DNA of 64,000 bases from Tessaracoccus sp. OS52 (GTDB taxonomy: Bacteria; Actinomycetota; Actinomycetes; Propionibacteriales; Propionibacteriaceae), in the NCBI RefSeq assembly GCF_020687685.1, contig NZ_JAJEWM010000001.1:1736001-1800000 (forward strand), written 5' to 3'. The position numbers and the translations under genes were made by a program. This document shows, one piece after another, positions 10,397-17,783 of this stretch (positions within the stretch are counted from its first letter, which is position 1; each line of letters opens with the position of its first letter). Below the pieces are notes generated by a model that ran no database searches, was not told the DNA's origin, and saw only the letters and a list, made by a program, of their open reading frames with translations.

Positions 10397-11572
10397 TCAG
10401 GACGCCTTGCGCGTCAACCTGGCACGCCTCACCGCTGTGGGCCCGAACCTGAGCACAGCCCGATCAATGGCCGCTTCCGCCTGTGCCCAGCCCGCCTCCG
10501 GTTCGTCCAGGGCCGGCTGCAGGTAGGTCTCCTCCTTCGGCACCAGCTTCTCCACCCGCACCCCCACCCGACGAATCCGCGCCCGCTGCAGGTTCAACCT
10601 GCGGAACAGGCGCATCGCCTCGGCATGGATCTCCCCCGTCAGATCCGTGGGCGCCTTCATCGTCCCCGTGCGAGTGATCGTGGTGAAGTCCGCAAACCGA
10701 ACCGACAAGGTCACCACCCTGCCCACCATCCGCTGCGCCCGCATCCGCGACGCCGTGCGCTCGGCCATTCGAAGGATCTCGGTGGTCACGATCTCCACGT
10801 CGTCGGTGTCCCTCGAGAAGGTCTCCTGTGATCCGACGCTGTGCTCGGCCGGCTCCCGCGCCAGGACCGAGCGGTCGTCGCGCCCCCAGGCCAAGTCGAA
10901 CAACAAGGCGCCCTGCCCGTCACCCAACGCCCGTTGCAGCGTCGCGCGATTGGTGTTGGCGATGTCGCGCACCAGCCGCAATCCCAGTTGGTGCAGCTTT
11001 CCCGCAGTTGCCTCCCCGACGCCCCAGATGGCCTCCACCGGGAGCGGATGCAGGAAGCCGATGACCTCATCGGGGGACACCAGCTTCAGACCGTCGGGCT
11101 TGGCTGCCTTGGAGGCCAGCTTGGCGATGAACTTGCTCGGCCCGATCCCGACCGAGCAGGCCACCCCCTGCTCATCACCCACCTGGGCACGCAGCTTCTC
11201 GGCGATGGCCACCGGGTCACCCCCGAGCCGGCGCAGGGCACTCGTCACGTCGATGAACGCCTCGTCGATGGAGACCATCTCCACCTGGTTGGTGATGGCG
11301 TCGAAGATCTCCTCGATGGCGTCGGAGACCGCGGCGTACCGGTCGAAGTCGGGGTGCACCACCGCGACCTGGGGGCACAGTCGGCGGGCACGCGTCGAAG
11401 GCATCCCGGAGGTGATCCCCCACGCCCTGGCCGGGTAGTTGGCGGATAGCACCACCCCGCGGCTGGAGCCGCCGACGAACATCGGGACGCTGCGCAGTTC
11501 AGGATGCCTCGCCATCTCGACGGAGGCGTAGAACGCATCCATGTCCACGTGCATGATGACCGGCGCGCTCAT
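10397..11572 (-). CDS. dinB: DinB, Y-family DNA polymerase IV
   Basis: Translesion DNA polymerase of 391 residues. The catalytic carboxylates are intact: MHVDMDAFYASVE near residue 10 and VSIDEAFIDV near residue 105. The YxxR-type block (SANYPAR) and the helix-hairpin-helix VEAIWGVGEATAGKL are also present. The start ATG at 11572 overlaps the dnaE2 stop by 4 nt, so it is the last gene of the LexA-box operon. In many actinobacteria this slot holds ImuB, a catalytically dead Y-family protein; here the polymerase looks active. The usual clamp-binding QLxLF tail is not obvious: YLQPALDEP occupies that region. Confidence 0.93.
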   Translation of the reverse strand: MSAPVIMHVDMDAFYASVEMARHPELRSVPMFVGGSSRGVVLSANYPARAWGITSGMPSTRARRLCPQVAVVHPDFDRYAAVSDAIEEIFDAITNQVEMVSIDEAFIDVTSALRRLGGDPVAIAEKLRAQVGDEQGVACSVGIGPSKFIAKLASKAAKPDGLKLVSPDEVIGFLHPLPVEAIWGVGEATAGKLHQLGLRLVRDIANTNRATLQRALGDGQGALLFDLAWGRDDRSVLAREPAEHSVGSQETFSRDTDDVEIVTTEILRMAERTASRMRAQRMVGRVVTLSVRFADFTTITRTGTMKAPTDLTGEIHAEAMRLFRRLNLQRARIRRVGVRVEKLVPKEETYLQPALDEPEAGWAQAEAAIDRAVLRFGPTAVRRARLTRKAS

Positions 11573-14500
11573 CGTCCCGCGCTCCCGGGACTGGAGTGCC
11601 ACAGCTTGCGCGGCGCCTCAGCTGCCCCCGTGCCGGCGGGCTTGATGTCGGCGTAGGGGGACTGCTTGAACCCGCTCGCGTGAACCAGCACCCGACGGCG
11701 GCCCATCCCGCCGGCACGGGTGTGGTCCTGCGGATCCGGAGGCGGTTCCTCGTCCCCCTGCCCTGCGCCGCTGGCGTCTGCGGCCAGCGCCTTCGCCCGC
11801 GCCGCCCTGCGGTCCGGGTCCTCGCCCCAATCGTCGGGGATCCATTCGCCGACGAGGCTGTAGCCCACAGGCACCTCATCGATGACCTCACAGACGGCAG
11901 CCATGGCCTCGTCGCGGGAAGCACCGCCCTCGACGGCGGTGGCCCAGACCTCGTGGACCTGGCCCAGGTCCCAGGCGCCGGTGGCGCGGATGGAGATACC
12001 CCGGGGCCCGGTGCGGCGGATGACCCCGCGCACCAGCAGCATCCAGCTCGAGAACACCGTCGCCGCATAGGGACCCTGGACGTTCTCGAAGAAGGTGGCG
12101 TCCACCGGGCCCGTGGAGTCGTCGAGGGTCAGGAAGATCACCCGGCGACCGCTTCGCACCGGCGGGGTCTGGGTGGCGACCTTCACCCCCGCGACCAGCA
12201 CCTCGGAGCGGTTGCGCTGCTCCAGCAGGCGGCGTGAACTCGTGGCGCCGATGGCCGCCAGGAACGGCAGGTAGCGCTGCATGATGTGCTGGCTGGCGTC
12301 CAGACCCAGGATCTCCAACTCCGCCTTCAGGCGTTCGTCGGCGTCCATCTCCGGCAGACCGGTGGTGACGACGTCGCACTCGGCCTCGTCGCCGTCGAAG
12401 TCCAGTGCCCCCTGCACGAACTGCACCGCCACCTCCGCCGCACGGCCCTGGGCGCGTGCGAGCACGCCCGGGTCGTCCGATGTCTGCGGCAGGCGCCGCC
12501 GGCCGCGAGCCCTGGAGGCCGTGCGTTCGTCGGCCCGGCGCAGACGCTGCAGGTCCGCCAGCGCCAGCAGCAGGTCCCGTCGGGTCACCTTCGTACGCGC
12601 CTGCACGCCGGCGTGGGCTCCGATCCCGTAGCAGGAGTCGAAGGCGCCGGCGAGGATGAGGTTGCGGGCGACGGGTTCATCCACCTTGGCCCTCGCCCAG
12701 AAGTCAGTGAGCGAGGCATAGGGCTGGCCGGCGACGATCCGCTCCACCTCCGTCTCGCTGATCCCCTTCACGTCCGAGAGGGCCAGCCGGATCCCCCAGC
12801 CCTCCCCCACACGCTCGGTCCGGTAGGCGCCGTGGCTGCGGTTCACATCCAGGCCGAGGACGGCCACGCCCATGCGGCGGGCCTCCTCCAGCAGCAGCCG
12901 CTTGGGGTACATGCCCGGGTCATGGGTGAGGACGCCGGACAGGAAGTGGGCCGGATAGTGCCGCTTCAGCCACGCCGACTGGTAGGTGGGCAGCGCGAAC
13001 GCCGCCGCATGGGCCTTGCAGAAGCCGAAGGAGGCGAACTGCACGAGGATGAACCAGAGTTCCTCGATGGTCTGCTCCTCGTAGCCACGGGCCCTGGCCT
13101 TCGGGAACAACCACTCCTTGACCTGCTGCTGGCCCTCCTTGTCGCCCAGTGCCCGGCGCACCTCGTCGCCCTGCGCCAGCGAGCAGCCGGTGGCGATGGA
13201 GATCAGCAGGATGATCTGTTCGTGGAACACCACCACCCCACCGGTCTGCTCCAGGGCCGGGATGAAGCTGGGGTGCAGGTACTCCGGTTCCCGCCAACCC
13301 TGCCTGGCCTCGAGGAACGGCGTGACCATGTCCGACTTCACGGGACCGGGCCGGAACAGTGAGATGTCGATGATGATGTCTGAGAAGTTCTCCGGGCCGA
13401 ACTTGCCCACGAGTTCCCGCTGTCCCGGAGACTCGATCTGGAAGCAGCCGAGCGTCTGGCGCTGCCGGATCATCTCGTAGGTCTCGTCGTCGTCGAAGGG
13501 CGCCAGGGCGTCGATGTCGGGTGCGGGCTCCTCGGGGATGGTGCGACCGATCTCGTCGATCGCGTGCGCCATCGACGACTGCATCCGGATGCCGAGCACG
13601 TCCAGCTTCAGCAGCCCGAGGTCCTCGACATCGTCCTTGTCGAACTGGCTCATCGGGAAGCCGCCGTAGCTGGCCTCCATGGGGGTGCGCTGGCCGAGCG
13701 AGGAGTCACTCAACAACACCCCGCACGGGTGGAGTGCGATGTGGCGGGGCAGTCCGTCGAGAGACTCAACCAGTTCGAACAGCACCTCCAGCCGCTTCTC
13801 GCCCAGTCCTGCGGCGCGCAGTTCCGGCAGGTCCCGCAGTGCCGCGCGGGCGTCGCGGGCGCGGATGTGAGGGAACGCCTTGGCCATGGCATCCACCTCC
13901 ACCGGTGGCAGGCTGAGCGCTGCCCCGACGTCGCGAACTGCGTGCCTGACCCGGTAGGTCTCCAGCATCGCAACGCACGAGACCCGCTGCCCACCGAAGA
14001 CCTCAAGGATGCGCTCGTAGATCTCGGTGCGCCGGTGGGACTCGACGTCCAGGTCGATGTCGGGCAGTGCCACCCGCAGCGGCGAGAGGAACCGTTCCAT
14101 CAGCAGGCCGTGGGCGATCGGGTCCACGCCGGAGACCCCGAGTGCGTAGTTGACGAGGCTCCCGGCCCCGGACCCACGGGCAGCGCACCGGATCCGCAGT
14201 TCACGGATCAGGCCGACGACGTCGGCGACCGTCAGGAAGTAGGACTCGAAGCCCAGGCGGCCGATCACTGCCAGTTCGTCGTCGAGCCGGTCCAGCACCT
14301 CCCGCGACGGGGCACCGTAGCGCTCCGCGATACCCGCCTCGCACCGGGCGCGCAGCACGGTCGGCGCCTCCTCGGGGGTGGTGCCGAGGGTCTCGAACTC
14401 GGGCAGGCGGATCTCGCCCAGGCCGATGTCCGCGATGGGATCCAGCCGGCACTCCTCCCCCAGTTCGCGGGTCCGCCCCAGCAATGCCTCCACTTCGACG

Positions 14501-15321
14501 CCCGCCAGGTCCGCCACCTCCCGCGCCGCCTCCAGCATCTGCGGGGTGGACTTCAGGTGGCCCTCGGCGTTGCGGCGGTCCACGTTGCGCAGGTCCAGGG
14601 GCACCAGCCGTCGGGCAGCGTCCAGGACATCGGCGGTGGCCGCCTGGTGGCGGTGGGCCATCCGCACCATGTTCGTGAGCACCGAGCGGAGCCCGAGCTG
14701 TTCGGCGAGCCGGACCATCCCGGCGGCCTGGTGCGCCGACGTCGGCCCGCGGCCACCGATCTGGTGGTTGGTGGCGGCGATCACGAGGGAGTCCCCCAGC
14801 AGTTCCCGCCAGCGTGCGGCTTCCTCCCCGGCGGCCTGCAGGTCACCGGCGGCGACGAGTTCCCCCGGGCGGGAGTCCGCACCGAGCATGACGACGACGT
14901 CGCGGCCGGCACAGTGGTTGGCGATGGTCTCCAAGGTGGCCACCGGTTCTGAGCGTTCACCGCTGAGGTGGACCTGGGTGATCAGCCCGCACAGCGTGCC
15001 CCAGCCCCGTCTGGAGCTGGCCAGGACGACGGCGCGCGGGAGCCGCTCGTCGCGCAGCTGTCCGCCACGCGCCGCGGTGGGACGACGGACCGTCAGTCCA
15101 CCGGGCCCGACCGCGAGGTCCACCCCGACCACGGGCATGATGCCCGCCTTCAGGCAGGCCTTGGCGAACCGGACCGCGCCGTAGAGCCCTCCCCTGTCAG
15201 TCAGCGCGAGGGTGTCCATGCCATGGGCGGCAGCGGCCTCGACCAGTGCCCCGGGGTGGGAGGCGCCGTACTGGAACGAGTAGCCCGAGGCCACCCGCAG
15301 GTGGGTGAAGGGGGTGGTCAC
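11569..15321 (-). CDS. dnaE2: DnaE2 (ImuC), error-prone replicative-type DNA polymerase III alpha subunit
   Basis: A C-family polymerase of 1250 residues used for damage-induced mutagenesis. It has an N-terminal PHP domain, the palm with PDIDLDVES (about residue 419; two catalytic Asp) and KLDVLGI (about 573; third Asp), a (HhH)2 region, and a C-terminal OB fold near 1050 (GVKVATQTPP onward). The finger insert FPHIRARDARAALRDLPELR is typical of DnaE2 rather than DnaE1. The product is longer than most DnaE2 (around 1080). The GTG at 15321 has AGGAG 7 nt before it and overlaps the HEPN gene stop. LexA control is inferred from the box upstream of the operon. Confidence 0.93.
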   Translation of the reverse strand: MTTPFTHLRVASGYSFQYGASHPGALVEAAAAHGMDTLALTDRGGLYGAVRFAKACLKAGIMPVVGVDLAVGPGGLTVRRPTAARGGQLRDERLPRAVVLASSRRGWGTLCGLITQVHLSGERSEPVATLETIANHCAGRDVVVMLGADSRPGELVAAGDLQAAGEEAARWRELLGDSLVIAATNHQIGGRGPTSAHQAAGMVRLAEQLGLRSVLTNMVRMAHRHQAATADVLDAARRLVPLDLRNVDRRNAEGHLKSTPQMLEAAREVADLAGVEVEALLGRTRELGEECRLDPIADIGLGEIRLPEFETLGTTPEEAPTVLRARCEAGIAERYGAPSREVLDRLDDELAVIGRLGFESYFLTVADVVGLIRELRIRCAARGSGAGSLVNYALGVSGVDPIAHGLLMERFLSPLRVALPDIDLDVESHRRTEIYERILEVFGGQRVSCVAMLETYRVRHAVRDVGAALSLPPVEVDAMAKAFPHIRARDARAALRDLPELRAAGLGEKRLEVLFELVESLDGLPRHIALHPCGVLLSDSSLGQRTPMEASYGGFPMSQFDKDDVEDLGLLKLDVLGIRMQSSMAHAIDEIGRTIPEEPAPDIDALAPFDDDETYEMIRQRQTLGCFQIESPGQRELVGKFGPENFSDIIIDISLFRPGPVKSDMVTPFLEARQGWREPEYLHPSFIPALEQTGGVVVFHEQIILLISIATGCSLAQGDEVRRALGDKEGQQQVKEWLFPKARARGYEEQTIEELWFILVQFASFGFCKAHAAAFALPTYQSAWLKRHYPAHFLSGVLTHDPGMYPKRLLLEEARRMGVAVLGLDVNRSHGAYRTERVGEGWGIRLALSDVKGISETEVERIVAGQPYASLTDFWARAKVDEPVARNLILAGAFDSCYGIGAHAGVQARTKVTRRDLLLALADLQRLRRADERTASRARGRRRLPQTSDDPGVLARAQGRAAEVAVQFVQGALDFDGDEAECDVVTTGLPEMDADERLKAELEILGLDASQHIMQRYLPFLAAIGATSSRRLLEQRNRSEVLVAGVKVATQTPPVRSGRRVIFLTLDDSTGPVDATFFENVQGPYAATVFSSWMLLVRGVIRRTGPRGISIRATGAWDLGQVHEVWATAVEGGASRDEAMAAVCEVIDEVPVGYSLVGEWIPDDWGEDPDRRAARAKALAADASGAGQGDEEPPPDPQDHTRAGGMGRRRVLVHASGFKQSPYADIKPAGTGAAEAPRKLWHSSPGSAGR

Positions 15322-15629
15322 GATGCACTCCTGCCCCTGACCCGTCGGACGCGGCGGGCGGCGTCGACGGCGAAGCGTTCGAGTTCACGCACCAGGTCAT
15401 CAGCCTCGCGCTGGCTTATGATCGCGTGCTCACCGGCTGCGGCCACCTCCACGCGGGTGGAGAGGTAGCCGAAGAAGGCGGCCCACTCGCCCAGCTCCGG
15501 CGCGAGCCGGGCGAGCAGTTCCCAGACGTCGTGGCGGCCACTGACCTGCCCGGGCGCGGAGGCGATCACGGTGAGGGCGATCCTCTCGGCGTCACGGTGG
15601 GCGTTGACGTAGACATCGGCGGGACGCAT
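15318..15629 (-). CDS. SAV_6107 family HEPN-type small protein
   Basis: A 103-residue helical protein. The core WELLARLAPELGEWAAFF (about residues 36-53) and the late READDLVRELERF (about 74-86) match the actinobacterial SAV_6107 family, classed with HEPN domains and usually found beside dnaE2 or dinB. I recognise the family from memory of its consensus. The catalytic R-x(4-6)-H motif of HEPN ribonucleases is not visible, so nuclease activity is doubtful; a structural role in the mutasome is an inference. Its ATG overlaps the DUF6504 stop by one base (TGATG), and its stop overlaps the dnaE2 start by 4 nt. Confidence 0.75.
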   Translation of the reverse strand: MRPADVYVNAHRDAERIALTVIASAPGQVSGRHDVWELLARLAPELGEWAAFFGYLSTRVEVAAAGEHAIISQREADDLVRELERFAVDAARRVRRVRGRSAS

Positions 15630-15901
15630 CAGTCGCTCACCGCCTGCAGCACCCAGTCCTCGTCGCCGACGGAATGCGCGAGCTCATAGACCCCCCGGTG
15701 CGAGCCGTTGCCGGCCTCCACGCGCCAGACCTCACGCTCACGGGTCAGCTCACCCGTTCCCGGCTCAGGGTTGCGCCACCACGCCGTCGACCGGCTCCAC
15801 CGACCTTGGACCTCCTTGACCAGCAGCAGTCTTCCCCGCCAGATGAACTGCCTCGGGCGATCACTGAACAGAACGTGGATCGGTTCTTCGTAGCTGCGCA
15901 C
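15629..15901 (-). CDS. DUF6504 family protein, first gene of the SOS operon
   Basis: A 90-residue protein with a small beta-rich fold: PRQFIWRGRLLLVKEVQGRW in the N-terminal half and EVWRVEAGNGSHRGVYELAH near the end. These match the short DUF6504 proteins encoded next to dnaE2 and dinB in actinobacteria. No activity is known. The GTG at 15901 is chosen because GGAGG lies 5-6 nt before it. The frame is open further upstream to 16183, but that would run through the LexA box, the promoter and the hairpin, and its codons look non-coding. Gene order suggests a polymerase accessory role. Confidence 0.75.
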   Translation of the reverse strand: MRSYEEPIHVLFSDRPRQFIWRGRLLLVKEVQGRWSRSTAWWRNPEPGTGELTREREVWRVEAGNGSHRGVYELAHSVGDEDWVLQAVSD

Positions 15902-15973
15902 GTGGGCCTCCGGGATCGGTTTGCCTGTCCGGTTCTCCGGGCAGGAAGTTGTGAGATTCGACCCTCGTCGGGA

Positions 15974-16020
15974 GCTTCGGGTCCGGTAGTGGGGGTCGAT
16001 GCCACTACCGGACCCGAAGC
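15974..16020 (-). promoter_or_regulatory. 19-bp perfect hairpin in the leader of the SOS operon
   Basis: The arms 15974-15992 and 16002-16020 are perfectly complementary over 19 bp, closing a 9-nt loop. The hairpin lies between the predicted transcription start (about 16095) and the first start codon (15901). No T-run follows on either strand, so it is not a standard intrinsic terminator. It could be an attenuator, an mRNA-stability element, or a DNA operator; the sequence alone does not decide. Confidence 0.7.
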
Positions 16021-16076
16021 GGCCCAGTAGTATCGAAAGACGCCCGACGGAGCCCTTCCCCAAGACCCTCCGAGAT

Positions 16077-16092
16077 TCGAACGCCTGTTCGA
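16077..16092 (-). promoter_or_regulatory. LexA (SOS) box
   Basis: TCGAACGCCTGTTCGA is a perfect match to the actinobacterial/Bacillus-type LexA operator TCGAAC-N4-GTTCGA. It lies just downstream of the candidate -10 of the dnaE2 operon, so bound LexA would block transcription start. It is also 90 bp before acyP on the other strand. Confidence 0.88.
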
Positions 16093-16101
16093 TACCAGAC
16101 C

Positions 16102-16132
16102 ATAGTAGCCCCTCCCCTCGGTCGGGAGTCAA
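16102..16132 (-). promoter_or_regulatory. Candidate promoter of the SOS mutagenesis operon
   Basis: On the minus strand TTGACT (16132-16127) is followed after 19 bp by TACTAT (16107-16102). The spacer is slightly long, but the LexA box begins 9 bp after the -10, as expected for a repressed promoter. It predicts a leader of about 195 nt. Confidence 0.5.
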
Positions 16133-16181
16133 GGGGCCGAGCGGGTCGACTTGAGGCCGGTCGGCGCGGCACGATGGACCC

Positions 16182-16451
16182 ATGCGTCGCGTTCACGTCG
16201 TGGTCTCCGGCATGGTCCAGGGAGTGGGTTTTCGCTACCACGCGCTCAGGCACGCCGAGCACCTGGGCCTCGGCGGCTGGATCCGCAACCGCGCCGACGG
16301 GACAGTCGAGGCGGAGGTCGAGGGTGCGCCGGAAGCAGTCGACGGCCTGCTCGGCTGGCTGGCCGACGGGCCGCCCGGTGCCCGCGTCCGAAACGTCCGG
16401 GTCAGCGACGTCGCACCCACGGGCGAGACGAGCTTCGACATCCGCCACTGA
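16182..16451 (+). CDS. acyP: Acylphosphatase
   Basis: An 89-residue enzyme of the acylphosphatase fold that hydrolyses acyl phosphates such as carbamoyl or acetyl phosphate. Both catalytic residues are present: Arg in the loop GMVQGVGFRYH (about residue 18) and Asn in WIRNRADG (about residue 36). The length is normal. There is no ribosome site, but CACGAT sits 6 nt before the ATG, so a leaderless transcript is possible. It is divergent from the SOS operon and shares its 280-nt intergenic region. Confidence 0.93.
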   Translation: MRRVHVVVSGMVQGVGFRYHALRHAEHLGLGGWIRNRADGTVEAEVEGAPEAVDGLLGWLADGPPGARVRNVRVSDVAPTGETSFDIRH

Positions 16452-16493
16452 CCACCCGCGTTCTGGGACAATCATGCCCACGAGGAGGGATCT

Positions 16494-17747
16494 TTGAACC
16501 CCGAGCCAGCAACGCGGCCGCTGCCCGCCGCCGACACCCGCATGCACCTGACCGTCCGCGGTGCCACCCTGGCCGCGATGGCGGCCGCGGCGCGACTGGC
16601 GCGGCTGGGGCACGAGGTGGTCCTCGTCACCGACGGCGAACCCCTGGGCGACCGCTGGGCGCCGGCGCCCGGGCCGGCCGGGCACGTCGTCGACGCCATG
16701 GCGCAGGTGGTCACCCTCCCCGCCACCTGGCGGGACCTGTTCAAGAAGTCGGGCGCGCACCTGCGGACGGAACTGAACCGCGTCGGTCTGGCGCTGGTGG
16801 AGGCTCCTGCGGCCGAGCACCGGTTCGCCGACGGCACCGTCGTCGCACTCCCGACTGATCGAGCGGGCCGGTCGCGAGCCGTCGAGGCGGCGTTCGGGAG
16901 GAAAGCGGCCCGAAGCTGGCTGGCGCTGACCGAGGGCCTCGACGACCTCTGGCTCGCCTATCGCCACCACGCGCTGGAGGGCGTGGCGGCGGTCCGGACC
17001 CGGGAGCAGCGCCGTGCCCTGTGGCTCGACCGGACGCTCGGCGACCTCGCCGACGACCTGGGCTCGCCGCTCGGGCGGCTGCTGACCGACCTCGGGGACT
17101 CCCCCCGCTCCCCGGGGCTGATGGCCGTGCCCCTCCACGTCGAGCACCTCTTCGGACGCTGGCAGCTGGTCGATGCCGACGGGATGCCCCAGCGCCCTTC
17201 CCGCCTCCTGGAACTGCTCTCCGGACGTCTGCGCGAGCGGGGCGTCGCCGTAGTGGCCGGATCCGCCACCGAAGCGGCGCTCGACTGCCGCCCCACCCTC
17301 CCGACGCGCGCCCTGCTGCGGCGCGGCACACCTCCGGCGCCGGCCCCGCTGGTGACCCAAGAGTTCCGCGACGAGCCGGCCGCCGACGTCCGCGAGGTGG
17401 TGGACCACACTGCGGCACGCCCCGTCGTCTCTTGGCAGCGCCCCGCCACCGACGGCGCGCTCGTGACCACGCATGACCATCGCCACCCCGCGCCCGATCC
17501 CGCCTGGGGAGCGGCGACGCACAGCGCTCGCGACTGGCTCGGGCGCGTCCCGGTCCCGGGCGGGACCATCCGTGCTTCGGCAGCCTCACCTGCCGGCGCG
17601 GAGCCATGGGCGGAACTCTCCAGCGCAGCCCTGGCCGTCTACGAACTGCACCAACGGCTGACCGGGGAGGACTCCCGCCCCACGAACAAGGACTTCCGGC
17701 CACCCAGAGCGCCCGCCCCGCACGACGGGCGCAGCGCAAGAGGGTAA
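16494..17747 (+). CDS. Degenerate FAD/NAD(P)-oxidoreductase-like protein
   Basis: A 417-residue Ala- and Arg-rich protein that resembles phytoene-desaturase or amine-oxidase flavoproteins in outline. It has an N-terminal strand-helix-strand (TVRGATLAAMAAAARLARLG, then HEVVLVTDG) and a late second cofactor-like region. The dinucleotide motif GxGxxG is not kept (the loop reads RGATLA), so FAD binding is doubtful. The TTG start at 16494 follows a strong GAGGAGGGA site. It could be a scaffold or an inactive paralogue. The following gene, helD, starts 36 nt later and may be co-transcribed. Confidence 0.55.
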   Translation: MNPEPATRPLPAADTRMHLTVRGATLAAMAAAARLARLGHEVVLVTDGEPLGDRWAPAPGPAGHVVDAMAQVVTLPATWRDLFKKSGAHLRTELNRVGLALVEAPAAEHRFADGTVVALPTDRAGRSRAVEAAFGRKAARSWLALTEGLDDLWLAYRHHALEGVAAVRTREQRRALWLDRTLGDLADDLGSPLGRLLTDLGDSPRSPGLMAVPLHVEHLFGRWQLVDADGMPQRPSRLLELLSGRLRERGVAVVAGSATEAALDCRPTLPTRALLRRGTPPAPAPLVTQEFRDEPAADVREVVDHTAARPVVSWQRPATDGALVTTHDHRHPAPDPAWGAATHSARDWLGRVPVPGGTIRASAASPAGAEPWAELSSAALAVYELHQRLTGEDSRPTNKDFRPPRAPAPHDGRSARG

Positions 17748-17783
17748 GGTGGATCGTCAGTCTCAACGTGAGGATTCAAACTC

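Noticed and set aside
15974-16020. Reading the leader hairpin as an intrinsic terminator
   Set aside because: No T-run on either strand, and both neighbouring genes point away from it, so there is no transcript to end except the leader itself.
15902-16183. N-terminal extension of the DUF6504 gene to 16183
   Set aside because: It would cover the promoter, LexA box and hairpin; the GTG at 15901 has a good ribosome site and begins at the recognisable domain.
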